Both the position numbers and the translations under genes were made by a program. The notes beneath the pieces are model-generated. The model did no database searches and was not told the origin of the DNA. It saw only the letters and a program-made list of their open reading frames with translations. From Lentisphaeria bacterium UBA7640 (GTDB lineage Bacteria; Verrucomicrobiota; Lentisphaeria; Victivallales; Victivallaceae), in assembly GCA_002483765.1 (NCBI GenBank), contig DLIO01000086.1, positions 1 through 5,680 of the forward strand: a DNA stretch of 5,680 nucleotides, in the 5' to 3' direction. Of this stretch, positions 1 to 5,197 are shown piece after piece; position 1 is the stretch's first letter; each line of letters begins with the position of its first letter.

Positions 1-2
1 CC

Positions 3-518
3 AGATCAAGATTCCTGAACTTTGCCTATGTAAATAACTGGGTTACGGATTATATAGATAGATTCGGGACAGATATTTATCAAGTACAAGATTTTCAAGG
101 TGCTGGCGATGCAGGACACACTGCATGGATTGCGGAAAGGTTAAATGGCAAATTCTACGCTATTGATTATAACCCAAGTAATGGCACTAGACTCTCACAA
201 TTTGATAGCTTGAGCGAAGCCCTCGCATACTTAAATCAAGATAACAATCGTTATGAGAGATACTTGCGGTTTGAAACCACTAAGGCGCATGGAGATGCTT
301 TTATACAAAACATGTTGCCGAAACTTACCGACGAGGCTTACACGTTAAATGGCGATAACAACTGTTATACAACAGGGGCACATTCATTTAATGATACAAA
401 CCCGGCCCCATATCCGTTGCTACATCTAGGAGTTGCGCCAAATGTTTCATTTACTTACAATACGTCACTTGCCGTAGGTAGTAAAGCAGTAACAATACCG
501 GGAGGAATAAATGAGTAA
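3..518 (+). CDS. Rhs protein C-terminal toxin tip 1 (5' truncated by window edge)
   Basis: Only the last 171 codons are in the window. Residues 6-14 (NFAYVNNWV) are the end of an Rhs core, matching NNFAYVNNGV in the two downstream copies; the rest is a variable tip. The tip shows a GH-T-A-W motif (His39), a FYAIDYNPSNG segment, a Y..YLRFET segment and DNNCY (Cys121), 82 residues after the His. This His-then-Cys order, with the Cys in an NNC context, fits permuted papain-like (NlpC/P60- or LRAT-like) hydrolase domains, a known class of polymorphic-toxin tip. Enzyme activity is inferred, not shown. The stop (516-518) overlaps the start of the next gene by 8 bases, typical of a translationally coupled toxin-immunity pair. 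The first five codons do not match the Rhs core, whereas the other frame reads P-D-Q-D-S then TGA, so a frameshift at the left edge is possible. An internal ATG at 210 is not a credible start, because coding continues upstream of it. Confidence 0.8.
   Translation, partial: RSRFLNFAYVNNWVTDYIDRFGTDIYQVQDFQGAGDAGHTAWIAERLNGKFYAIDYNPSNGTRLSQFDSLSEALAYLNQDNNRYERYLRFETTKAHGDAFIQNMLPKLTDEAYTLNGDNNCYTTGAHSFNDTNPAPYPLLHLGVAPNVSFTYNTSLAVGSKAVTIPGGINE
501..505 (+). promoter_or_regulatory. Shine-Dalgarno site of the 511-1236 gene
   Basis: GGAGG lies 5 bases before the ATG at 511, inside the last codons of the upstream toxin gene. It fixes the start at 511 and supports translation of the immunity gene from the same mRNA as tip 1. 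Confidence 0.75.
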
Positions 519-1236
519 AATTTCCATAATAGTACTTATGTTTTTATCAATGTTTGTTGCTTCGGCGCACGAACTCTGGTGCGACCTGCAATGCTCTGAA
601 TGTCAAGAGCAAAAATGTACCCACGTGTCAAGAGAAATAAAAGCGATGACCGATATTATGGATATTTTTGAACATATCATCGCAAATAAAGTATTTCCCT
701 GCAGAACAGTGGTATATTGGGGGCAAGAGATAGACTCTTTTTTCTACGACAAATCTCCAGACAGGCTGAAAAAATACAAGGATAAAATATCTTTTGCAGG
801 AGAGTTTCTAAGATTTTTACGCACCAAAATAATCACCGATAAACCATTTGCATCAGTAGCAATAAAACCAATTACAGGACCGAGTCTGAACTTCAGAACT
901 CTTCACGGGAAGAGAAACTCACCAGTCATACTAATCCACAAAGACGACAGCGCTTCAGTGTTTGAGTTTATTGTGGCTTTAACTTCTGTAAAAAGACATA
1001 AACAACATGAACAAGATAAATTTTGGACTAGCGCCTATAGCCATGGATATTTTCATGTGGTTGGTGTTATTCTTAAAAATGGTCAGTTTCAGATGGAATT
1101 TAGTTTTTTTATTTCAAATCAAGGATTACCGCTTCAGCACAGCAAAGAGCCAAGTTTATCGAGCTTGTCTCCAGAGATTATAACACAATTTCAGGATTGG
1201 CTAATAACTCAGGAAGAGAACTATATGGCCTTGTAA
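511..1236 (+). CDS. Exported protein, probable immunity partner of tip 1
   Basis: This 241-residue protein is not recognised as a named family. Residues 1-19 form a classical Sec signal peptide: a Lys at position 3, a hydrophobic stretch (IIVLMFLSMFV) and an ASA site just before His20. The mature protein should lie outside the cytoplasmic membrane. Right after the cleavage site are four cysteines, C24, C28, C31 and C36 (C-x3-C-x2-C-x4-C), with another at C64; they could form disulfides or bind metal. The remainder is a mixed-composition soluble domain with no catalytic motif that I can identify. The gene overlaps the end of the toxin tip by 8 bases (ATGAGTAA) and has a strong Shine-Dalgarno site, which is the normal position for a cognate immunity gene. 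The immunity role is inferred from position. Export would make sense if tip 1 attacks an envelope target such as peptidoglycan or lipid. Confidence 0.78.
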   Translation: MSKISIIVLMFLSMFVASAHELWCDLQCSECQEQKCTHVSREIKAMTDIMDIFEHIIANKVFPCRTVVYWGQEIDSFFYDKSPDRLKKYKDKISFAGEFLRFLRTKIITDKPFASVAIKPITGPSLNFRTLHGKRNSPVILIHKDDSASVFEFIVALTSVKRHKQHEQDKFWTSAYSHGYFHVVGVILKNGQFQMEFSFFISNQGLPLQHSKEPSLSSLSPEIITQFQDWLITQEENYMAL

Positions 1237-1403
1237 TTACTTTTAACTTGGGACTTTGCACTGGCGAATCCTTGGGGCAAGCTTTAGAATCTTGAGAATC
1301 CTGGGGTCAGATTTTTCACGAAAAGTCAAGGTTGTTTCTGAAAAAAGGCAAAAAAAGTTCCTCTTCGCCTCAAATAGTTTTAAAAATATGGGAATCTTGT
1401 AAA
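1237..1403 (+). repeat. Spacer with short boundary repeats (AATCYTKGKGTCA type)
   Basis: No gene is seen between the 511-1236 gene and the orphan lipoprotein. This part carries short imperfect repeats: GAATCCTTGGGGCAAGC at 1266, GAATCTTGAGAATCCTGG from 1287 followed by GGTCAGA, and GGAATCTTGTAAATCTTGG from 1391 followed by TGTCAAA. The 48-base stretch 1287-1334 recurs, with one indel and a few changes, at 2018-2064. It includes a TTTTCACGAAAAGTCAAGG-like segment. Such units occur only between cassettes here, suggesting cassette-boundary or recombination sequences. No clear stem-loop plus T-run terminator was found after the upstream gene. Confidence 0.65.
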
Positions 1404-1582
1404 TCTTGGTGTCAAACTTTAGCTTTGGTGCTTTTGTTGGTTAAGATTAGGGATTACCCAAACGGTACCATATATTGTAATTGCATAGTGACAAAAAAGA
1501 TATGCGTGATATTATTTCATAAGGTAAATATCTAGCTTGGATCGGAGGTGATGCGAATGGAGAGTTTTGGAATCGTGATGGG
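1404..1582 (+). repeat. Cassette leader repeat, copy A (truncated cassette)
   Basis: This segment is nearly identical to 2068-2246 (offset 664) and 3870-4048 (offset 2466). It includes the conserved CTTTAGCTTTGGTGC, AGGGATTACCCAAACG and CTAGCTTGG segments, the candidate promoter, the GGAGGTGATG ribosome-binding region and the first codons of the short rhs gene. Identity with copy B stops abruptly after GATGGG at 1582, where copies B and C continue into the Rhs core. Copy A therefore marks a cassette that has lost its core and toxin. Confidence 0.85.
1488..1515 (+). promoter_or_regulatory. Candidate sigma-70-type promoter in leader copy A
   Basis: GTGACA at 1488-1493 (5 of 6 to TTGACA) and TATTAT at 1510-1515 (5 of 6 to TATAAT) are separated by 16 bases. 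The same boxes and spacing recur in leader copies B and C. It would drive the remnant cistron and the orphan lipoprotein gene. Confidence 0.45.
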
Positions 1583-1601
1583 GAGGCAATTTTATGAATA
1601 G
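1557..1601 (+). pseudogene. Remnant of a deleted rhs-toxin gene (14-codon minicistron)
   Basis: The ATG at 1557 matches the start of the short rhs genes in copies B and C and has the same GGAGGTGATG site upstream. The first nine codons (MESFGIVMG) match copy B; the frame then runs into RQFYE and stops at TAG 1599-1601. The whole Rhs core and toxin tip are missing. The stop overlaps the ATG of the lipoprotein gene by 8 bases (ATGAATAG), the same overlap length as between tip 1 and its partner. The last few codons may therefore be the original 3' end of the lost toxin. It may now act as a short leader that couples translation of the immunity gene. Confidence 0.6.
1582..1586 (+). promoter_or_regulatory. 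Shine-Dalgarno site of the 1594-1965 gene
   Basis: GGAGG lies 7 bases before the ATG at 1594, exactly where identity to the leader repeat ends. It supports this start and probably comes from the 3' end of the lost toxin gene. Confidence 0.65.
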
Positions 1602-1965
1602 AAGATCAAAATTTTCAGTAATATTTTTCTATATAGCTATTGCCTGTTTGTTTTGCAGTTGTGTCAATGACCGTCAATATATTGGTGTGTCGAAAAATGA
1701 AATAGTGGAACAGTTAAGGTTATCAGATGGTAAATATCTTTTGGGGTACTATTATGAACCATTTAAACTTAACTACAGTTGTATCAGTTATAGTAGTAAA
1801 GATCTTATTTATAATGATAAAAGAGCGATGTTGTCAAAAAAGTGGCATATTGACTTTGCAGGAAAAATAGGGTGGCTTATCCCTCAATCATCACAAACAA
1901 TAATTTTTGATCATAATGATATAGTTATCGAGCAATACACAACACATACATATGATGGTCCTTGA
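1594..1965 (+). CDS. Orphan small lipoprotein, probable immunity protein without a toxin
   Basis: This protein has 123 residues. The N-terminus has basic residues (NRRSK), a hydrophobic stretch (FSVIFFYIAIACLF) and a cysteine-rich end, CLFCSC, so it is probably a lipoprotein modified at Cys18 or Cys23; neither fits the lipobox perfectly. The mature part starts with YIGVSKNEIVEQL, loosely like the 'G-S-K-x-E' helix of BamE/SmpA-type small lipoproteins, and ends with IIFDHNDIVIEQY, a terminal beta-strand pair typical of such folds. This resemblance is weak and by eye only. Position indicates a role: the gene directly follows a cassette leader and a 14-codon toxin remnant, where the other cassettes have toxin then partner. 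It is best read as an immunity gene kept after its toxin was deleted, which would protect against siblings that still carry the toxin. No toxin sequence is left to confirm specificity. Confidence 0.72.
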   Translation: MNRRSKFSVIFFYIAIACLFCSCVNDRQYIGVSKNEIVEQLRLSDGKYLLGYYYEPFKLNYSCISYSSKDLIYNDKRAMLSKKWHIDFAGKIGWLIPQSSQTIIFDHNDIVIEQYTTHTYDGP

Positions 1966-2017
1966 CTTGAAAAAGAGAAACAGTGTCGTTTGGTTGCTGA
2001 ATAAAAATACATGAAAG

Positions 2018-2064
2018 GAATCTTGTAATCCTAGTGTCAGATTTTCCACGAAAAGTCAAGGTTG
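2018..2064 (+). repeat. Short boundary repeat, second copy
   Basis: This 47-base segment matches 1287-1334 with one indel and a few changes, including TCAGATTTT-CACGAAAAGTCAAGGTTG. It is immediately followed by another AATCTTGGGGTCAAGC unit at the head of leader copy B. The preceding bases 1966-2017 hold nothing recognisable and no clear terminator. Confidence 0.65.
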
Positions 2065-2151
2065 GAATCTTGGGGTCAAGCTTTAGCTTTTGTGCTTTTG
2101 TTGGTTAAGATTAGGGATTACCCAAACGGTACCATATATTGTAATTGCATA

Positions 2152-2179
2152 GTGACAAAAAAGATATGCGTGATATTAT
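2152..2179 (+). promoter_or_regulatory. Candidate promoter in leader copy B
   Basis: GTGACA (2152-2157) and TATTAT (2174-2179) are 16 bases apart and lie about 40 bases upstream of the ATG at 2221. A 6-bp inverted repeat, GATATT (2172-2177) and AATATC (2191-2196), overlaps the -10 box and could be an operator or mere AT-rich chance. Confidence 0.45.
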
Positions 2180-2207
2180 TTCATAAGGTAAATATCTAGC
2201 TTGGAAC

Positions 2208-2212
2208 GGAGG
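2208..2212 (+). promoter_or_regulatory. Shine-Dalgarno site deciding the 2221 start
   Basis: GGAGG within GGAGGTGA is a near-perfect anti-16S match. GTG at 2212 overlaps it and ATG at 2215 is only 2 bases away; ATG at 2221 sits 8 bases downstream at a normal distance. An in-frame TAG at 2197-2199 rules out continuation from further upstream. Confidence 0.7.
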
Positions 2213-2220
2213 TGATGCGA

Positions 2221-3351
2221 ATGGAGAGTTTTGGAATCGTGATGGGCGAAAGTCTCTGGCGTTATGATAACATTATGTCGGAGCGCGTAACCTCTGCTCA
2301 TGCCTACGCCGCCGCCGGACGGCTGGTAAAAGAGGGCGATAAGATGTATTCTTACGGCTGGCTGGATAAGATTGTCAATGTTCAGGAGAATGGAACCATG
2401 GTCGCCGCGTTCGATTATCACATTAACGGACAGATCGCTTCCGCGACTTACGCCGACAAAACCGAAAACTTCCTTTGGGACGGCCTCGCCTTGATCCACC
2501 GTGCCGGAACCAATTATATCAACGAACCCTACGTCACCGGCGGCAATCCCATCCTTTCCAGTAAAGACGGAGTCATGTTCAACGATATGCTCGGCACCAC
2601 TTTGGGAGTGAAGTCCGGCGAACAGGTTAATCAGGTCAACATGACCGCTTTCGGCGAGCCGTTACGACCGGTGGCGAATGGCGATTCGGCAAAAAACCAG
2701 GACGCGTTTTTCACCGGCAAACCCCATATCGGCGAACTCGGCTACGCCTTCCTCTTCCGCAACTACCGCCCTGAACAAGGCAAATGGCAAACCGCCGACC
2801 CGCTCGGCTATCCCGACGGCTGGAATAACTTTGCTTATGTCAATAATGGAGTTTGTGATTCGGTCGACGCAATCGGGACAAAGACAATTATTTGTCGTGA
2901 GGTTGTTGGAGGTATAGTTAAACATGTATGGATGGAAATTCATCGAAATGGGAAAATTATTGCTGCCGCTGGGTTTTATCCGTTTGGAGATGAAAGTACA
3001 TGGGGACTTCCGGGGCGTGTCATGCTGGGGACAAATGAAGGTCATATCACTGATTCTTCGAAAGACTATTTAGCTGTTTATGATACTTCACCTGGAGAAG
3101 AATTTTTACTTCTGCAAAAGGCTAAAAATGATGATCTTGTTAAAGTTTATAATCCTTATGTATATAGCGGTAATTATTTTGTCTGTGACAGTTGGATTGA
3201 TGAAGTGAGAAGTTTAATTGAGGCTTTTGGTCGTTATGATATTATTGATACATATACAGATGCTATGCTACTGGAATTATTTAATGAGCCAATATCACAA
3301 TACATAATCAATGAATATAAAGATATTTCATTATCAAGGATATTGGAATAA
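2221..3351 (+). CDS. Short Rhs core fragment with toxin tip 2
   Basis: This protein has 376 residues from the ATG at 2221 (379 from GTG 2212). Residues 1-211 are the end of an Rhs core: a YD-repeat-like AAAGRLVKEGDKMYSYGW near 31-47, AFFTGKP at 162-168, RNYRPEQGKWQTADPLGYPDG at 180-200 and NNFAYVNNGV at 202-211. The RHS shell, secretion domains and N-terminus are absent; full Rhs proteins usually exceed 1000 residues, so this product cannot form the usual encapsulating shell. From 212 the tip is AT-rich and unrelated in sequence to the other tips. It has HVWMEI (His235), AAGFYPFGDES, LPGRVMLGTNEGH and NYFVCDSWIDEV (Cys322), 87 residues from the His. That is again a permuted papain/NlpC-P60-like order, here with C-D-S-W in place of N-N-C. 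The hydrolase role is inferred. A membrane-protein gene follows 15 bases downstream. It is probably a displaced tip cassette that can recombine into a full-length rhs gene. Confidence 0.82.
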   Translation: MESFGIVMGESLWRYDNIMSERVTSAHAYAAAGRLVKEGDKMYSYGWLDKIVNVQENGTMVAAFDYHINGQIASATYADKTENFLWDGLALIHRAGTNYINEPYVTGGNPILSSKDGVMFNDMLGTTLGVKSGEQVNQVNMTAFGEPLRPVANGDSAKNQDAFFTGKPHIGELGYAFLFRNYRPEQGKWQTADPLGYPDGWNNFAYVNNGVCDSVDAIGTKTIICREVVGGIVKHVWMEIHRNGKIIAAAGFYPFGDESTWGLPGRVMLGTNEGHITDSSKDYLAVYDTSPGEEFLLLQKAKNDDLVKVYNPYVYSGNYFVCDSWIDEVRSLIEAFGRYDIIDTYTDAMLLELFNEPISQYIINEYKDISLSRILE

Positions 3352-3355
3352 ATAC

Positions 3356-3359
3356 GGAG
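3356..3359 (+). promoter_or_regulatory. Shine-Dalgarno site of the 3367-3834 gene
   Basis: GGAG sits 7 bases before the ATG at 3367, in the short gap after the tip 2 stop codon. It supports translation of the partner gene from the same transcript. Confidence 0.55.
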
Positions 3360-3366
3360 AAAAATT

Positions 3367-3834
3367 ATGCTGTTCTTGTCATTTTTTATATTGGTTATTC
3401 TTCATATATATTTTGCTTTTTCCAAAAAAGAATCTTCTCCTCAATATGGTATATTTTTAATAGGATTAAGTATGGTGTGTTTTATGATTTTTTTTTATAA
3501 CATGATTTCAATTAACAACTTACCAAATAAAAATTTTATATTGATCTATAGAAAATACGATCTATTTTTGAATATTCTATTGATTATTGGAGTGATTAAC
3601 GGCTTAGGATGCATGTTTTTAAAGAAAACATCATTCTCGTTGTTTTTATTTTGGTGGATATCATTGTTTTATTGTGTGATATGCTGTTTTGGAACTATCA
3701 CGCTTATGAATAATATAATAAATCATGAATATTCTTTAGAATTAAGTATTATTAAATACTTGATTTGTGATTTTATTGTTTTATGTATAATTCTATTGTG
3801 CTTTATAAATATTCCAGTTGGGAAAAATGGATAG
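3367..3834 (+). CDS. Multi-pass membrane protein, probable immunity partner of tip 2
   Basis: This 155-residue protein is very hydrophobic. About five membrane segments can be read at residues 1-18, 28-48, 65-85, 90-113 and 128-149. Short polar connectors separate them (KKESSPQYG, NNLPNKNF, IYRKYD, KKTS, NHEYSLE). No catalytic or transport motif is visible and the family is not recognised. Base composition is strongly AT-rich, like tip 2 and unlike the core. It starts 15 bases after the toxin stop codon and sits in the usual immunity position. Small polytopic proteins are common partners of toxins that act in or at the inner membrane or periplasm. The role is inferred from position. The next cassette leader begins about 35 bases downstream, so the cassette ends here. 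Confidence 0.75.
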   Translation: MLFLSFFILVILHIYFAFSKKESSPQYGIFLIGLSMVCFMIFFYNMISINNLPNKNFILIYRKYDLFLNILLIIGVINGLGCMFLKKTSFSLFLFWWISLFYCVICCFGTITLMNNIINHEYSLELSIIKYLICDFIVLCIILLCFINIPVGKNG

Positions 3835-3869
3835 TTATAGTTTGGAAGTAAAATCCAGTGTCATCGGAA

Positions 3870-4655
3870 TTTTGGTGTCAAACTTTAGCTTTGGTGTTTT
3901 TGTTGGTTAAGATTAGGGATTACCCAAACGGGACCATATATTGTAATTGCATAGTGACAAAAAAGATATGCGTGATATTATTTCATAAGGTAAATATCTA
4001 GCTTGGAACGGAGGTGATGCGAATGGAGAGTCTTGGAAGTGTGATGGGCGAAAGCCTCTGGCGTTATGATAACATTACGCCGGAGCGCGTAACCTCCGCT
4101 CATGCCTACGCCGCCGCCGGACGGCTTGTAAAAGAAGGCGATAAGATGTATTCTTACGGCTGGCTGGATAAGATTATCAATGTTCAGGAGAATGGAACCA
4201 TGGTCGCCGCGTTCGATTATCACGTTAACGGACAGATCGCTTCCGCGACTTACGCCGACAAAACCGAAAACTTCCTCTGGGACGGCCTCGCCCTGATCCA
4301 TCGTGCCGGAACCAACTACATCAACGAACCCTACGTCACCGGCGGCAATCCGATACTTAGCTCAAATGGCGATGTAATGTTCAACGATATGTTGGGCACC
4401 ACTTTGGGAGTGAAGTCCGGCGAACAGGTTAATCAGGTCAACATGACCGCTTTCGGAGAGCCGTTACGACCGGCTACGAATGGCGACGCGGCAAAAAGCC
4501 AAGACGCGTTTTTCACCGGCAAACCCCATATCGGCGAACTCGGCTACGCCTTCCTCTTCCGCAACTACCGCCCCGAACAGGGCAAATGGCAGACCGCCGA
4601 CCCGCTCGGCTATCCCGACGGCTGGAATAATTTGGCGTATGTGAATAATGGTGTG
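3870..4655 (+). repeat. Leader plus Rhs-core direct repeat, copy C
   Basis: This is the counterpart of 2068-2853 without indels. Leader changes include GGTACC becoming GGGACC and F/I to L/S changes just after the start codon. A boundary unit reading CCAGTGTCATCGGAATTTTGG leads into it at about 3854-3874. The remaining spacer after the membrane-protein gene (3835-3853) holds nothing recognisable. Confidence 0.9.
3954..3981 (+). promoter_or_regulatory. Candidate promoter in leader copy C
   Basis: The same boxes occur as in copies A and B: GTGACA (3954-3959), 16 bases, TATTAT (3976-3981). A GGAGG site follows at 4010-4014, 8 bases before the ATG at 4023. Confidence 0.45.
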
Positions 4656-5168
4656 ACCTCTGCAATTGACTGGTTAGGAAAAAATATTTATGATTTGAAT
4701 AATAAAGAAGCCGCTTCTAATCGTGGGCACTCACTGCCTCTAGGAACATGGCAAGACTCATCAGGTCAATGGCATGGTACTGGCTTTGATTACGGAGGAG
4801 CTTCATCGGGTTCGGGTACAGCATTAGATGTCTTTAGTGCTACAGGTTCTACAGAGCAAGAAGTTTTAACGAAATTAATAAGCCACTTTGATCCGACTAA
4901 AAAATTCGATCGTATGCATAAATGGGACTGCAACACAACAGCGACTTTAAGTGCTGTTCAGGATATGCAAAGTTTTGTAAATAACCCGTACGATCCTTCA
5001 AATCACAATTGCAGAGGAGTGTTGGAGTCTGGATTATCAGCAGCGGGTATTGCCTATACGCATGAACCATATCCCAATTACGGTTGGGAACATGATGAAA
5101 ATGATGGTATAGCCAGTGACGTAACTGCGACATTAAAAATAAGTCACAGTACCTATGTTGTAGAATAG
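4023..5168 (+). CDS. Short Rhs core fragment with toxin tip 3
   Basis: This protein has 381 residues from the ATG at 4023 (384 from GTG 4014); the ATG is preferred for its 8-base distance from GGAGG. Residues 1-211 are nearly the same Rhs core fragment as in the previous cassette, with the same landmarks (AFFTGKP, NYRPEQGKWQTADPLGYPDG, NNLAYVNNGV). The tip starts at 212 with TSAIDWLGKNIYDLNN. It then shows RGHSLPLGTW (His236), HGTGFDYGGASSGSG, FDRMHKWDCNTT, an AVQDMQSFVNNPYDP stretch and SNHNCRGVLESGLSAAGI (Cys330), 94 residues after the His. The 'GH...FDY...Y.P..HNC....L..AGI' pattern fits a permuted NlpC/P60-like or LRAT-like tip domain often seen at Rhs C-termini. It resembles tip 1 in plan more than tip 2. 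Activity is inferred. A gene for an exported protein follows after 29 bases. The product lacks the Rhs shell and secretion parts, so it is most likely a displaced cassette rather than a complete effector. Confidence 0.82.
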   Translation: MESLGSVMGESLWRYDNITPERVTSAHAYAAAGRLVKEGDKMYSYGWLDKIINVQENGTMVAAFDYHVNGQIASATYADKTENFLWDGLALIHRAGTNYINEPYVTGGNPILSSNGDVMFNDMLGTTLGVKSGEQVNQVNMTAFGEPLRPATNGDAAKSQDAFFTGKPHIGELGYAFLFRNYRPEQGKWQTADPLGYPDGWNNLAYVNNGVTSAIDWLGKNIYDLNNKEAASNRGHSLPLGTWQDSSGQWHGTGFDYGGASSGSGTALDVFSATGSTEQEVLTKLISHFDPTKKFDRMHKWDCNTTATLSAVQDMQSFVNNPYDPSNHNCRGVLESGLSAAGIAYTHEPYPNYGWEHDENDGIASDVTATLKISHSTYVVE

Positions 5169-5197
5169 TTTAATTTTTACTTGATGGACTACTGCTA

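Larger units (their letters stand above)
2068..2853 (+). repeat. Leader plus Rhs-core direct repeat, copy B
   Basis: This 786-base segment aligns with 3870-4655 at a constant offset of 1802, so there are no indels. The first 179 bases also match copy A. It spans the boundary unit, the candidate promoter, the ribosome-binding site and the whole core fragment, and stops at the Val of NNFAYVNNGV, where the tips become unrelated. Encoded core residues differ at about 14 of 214 positions. A 27-base patch (2548-2574) holds a dense cluster of differences. This is the stretch through which tip exchange by homologous recombination would occur. Confidence 0.9.

Noticed and set aside
1300..1330. Possible terminator hairpin around TTTTTCACGAAAAG after the 511-1236 gene
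   Set aside because: The stem is at most five A/T-rich pairs with a 2-base loop and no T-run follows; it is part of the short boundary repeat.
1441..1500. Riboswitch or small RNA in the conserved leader
   Set aside because: Only short weak stems (such as GGG-ATTA-CCC) can be drawn, and recent duplication explains the conservation as well as RNA structure would.
1332..1535. 67-codon open frame on the + strand in the spacer
   Set aside because: It lies across the boundary and leader repeats, its second half is repeat sequence that is not kept open as a gene in copies B and C, it has no plausible start context, and its composition is not protein-like.
2187..2267. Alternative frame across the leader/start reading AWNGGDANGEFWNRDG then a stop
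   Set aside because: It looks protein-like, but it has no start codon after the upstream TAA at 2184, ends within 30 codons, and is altered in copy C (N to K, R to C). It could be a relic of an older frame, but this cannot be shown.
2176..2499. Minus-strand open frame, repeated at 3978-4301
   Set aside because: It is antisense to the Rhs core and appears twice only because leader and core are duplicated. The GC-rich sense codons leave the reverse frame open; no ribosome-binding site was seen.
2662..3045. Minus-strand frame and a + strand 2678-2917 frame inside the tip 2 gene
   Set aside because: Both are shadows of the rhs frame, and each crosses the core/tip junction without regard to it.
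4897..5133. Minus-strand open frame within tip 3
   Set aside because: It is antisense to a well-supported toxin tip, with no start signal or recognisable protein.
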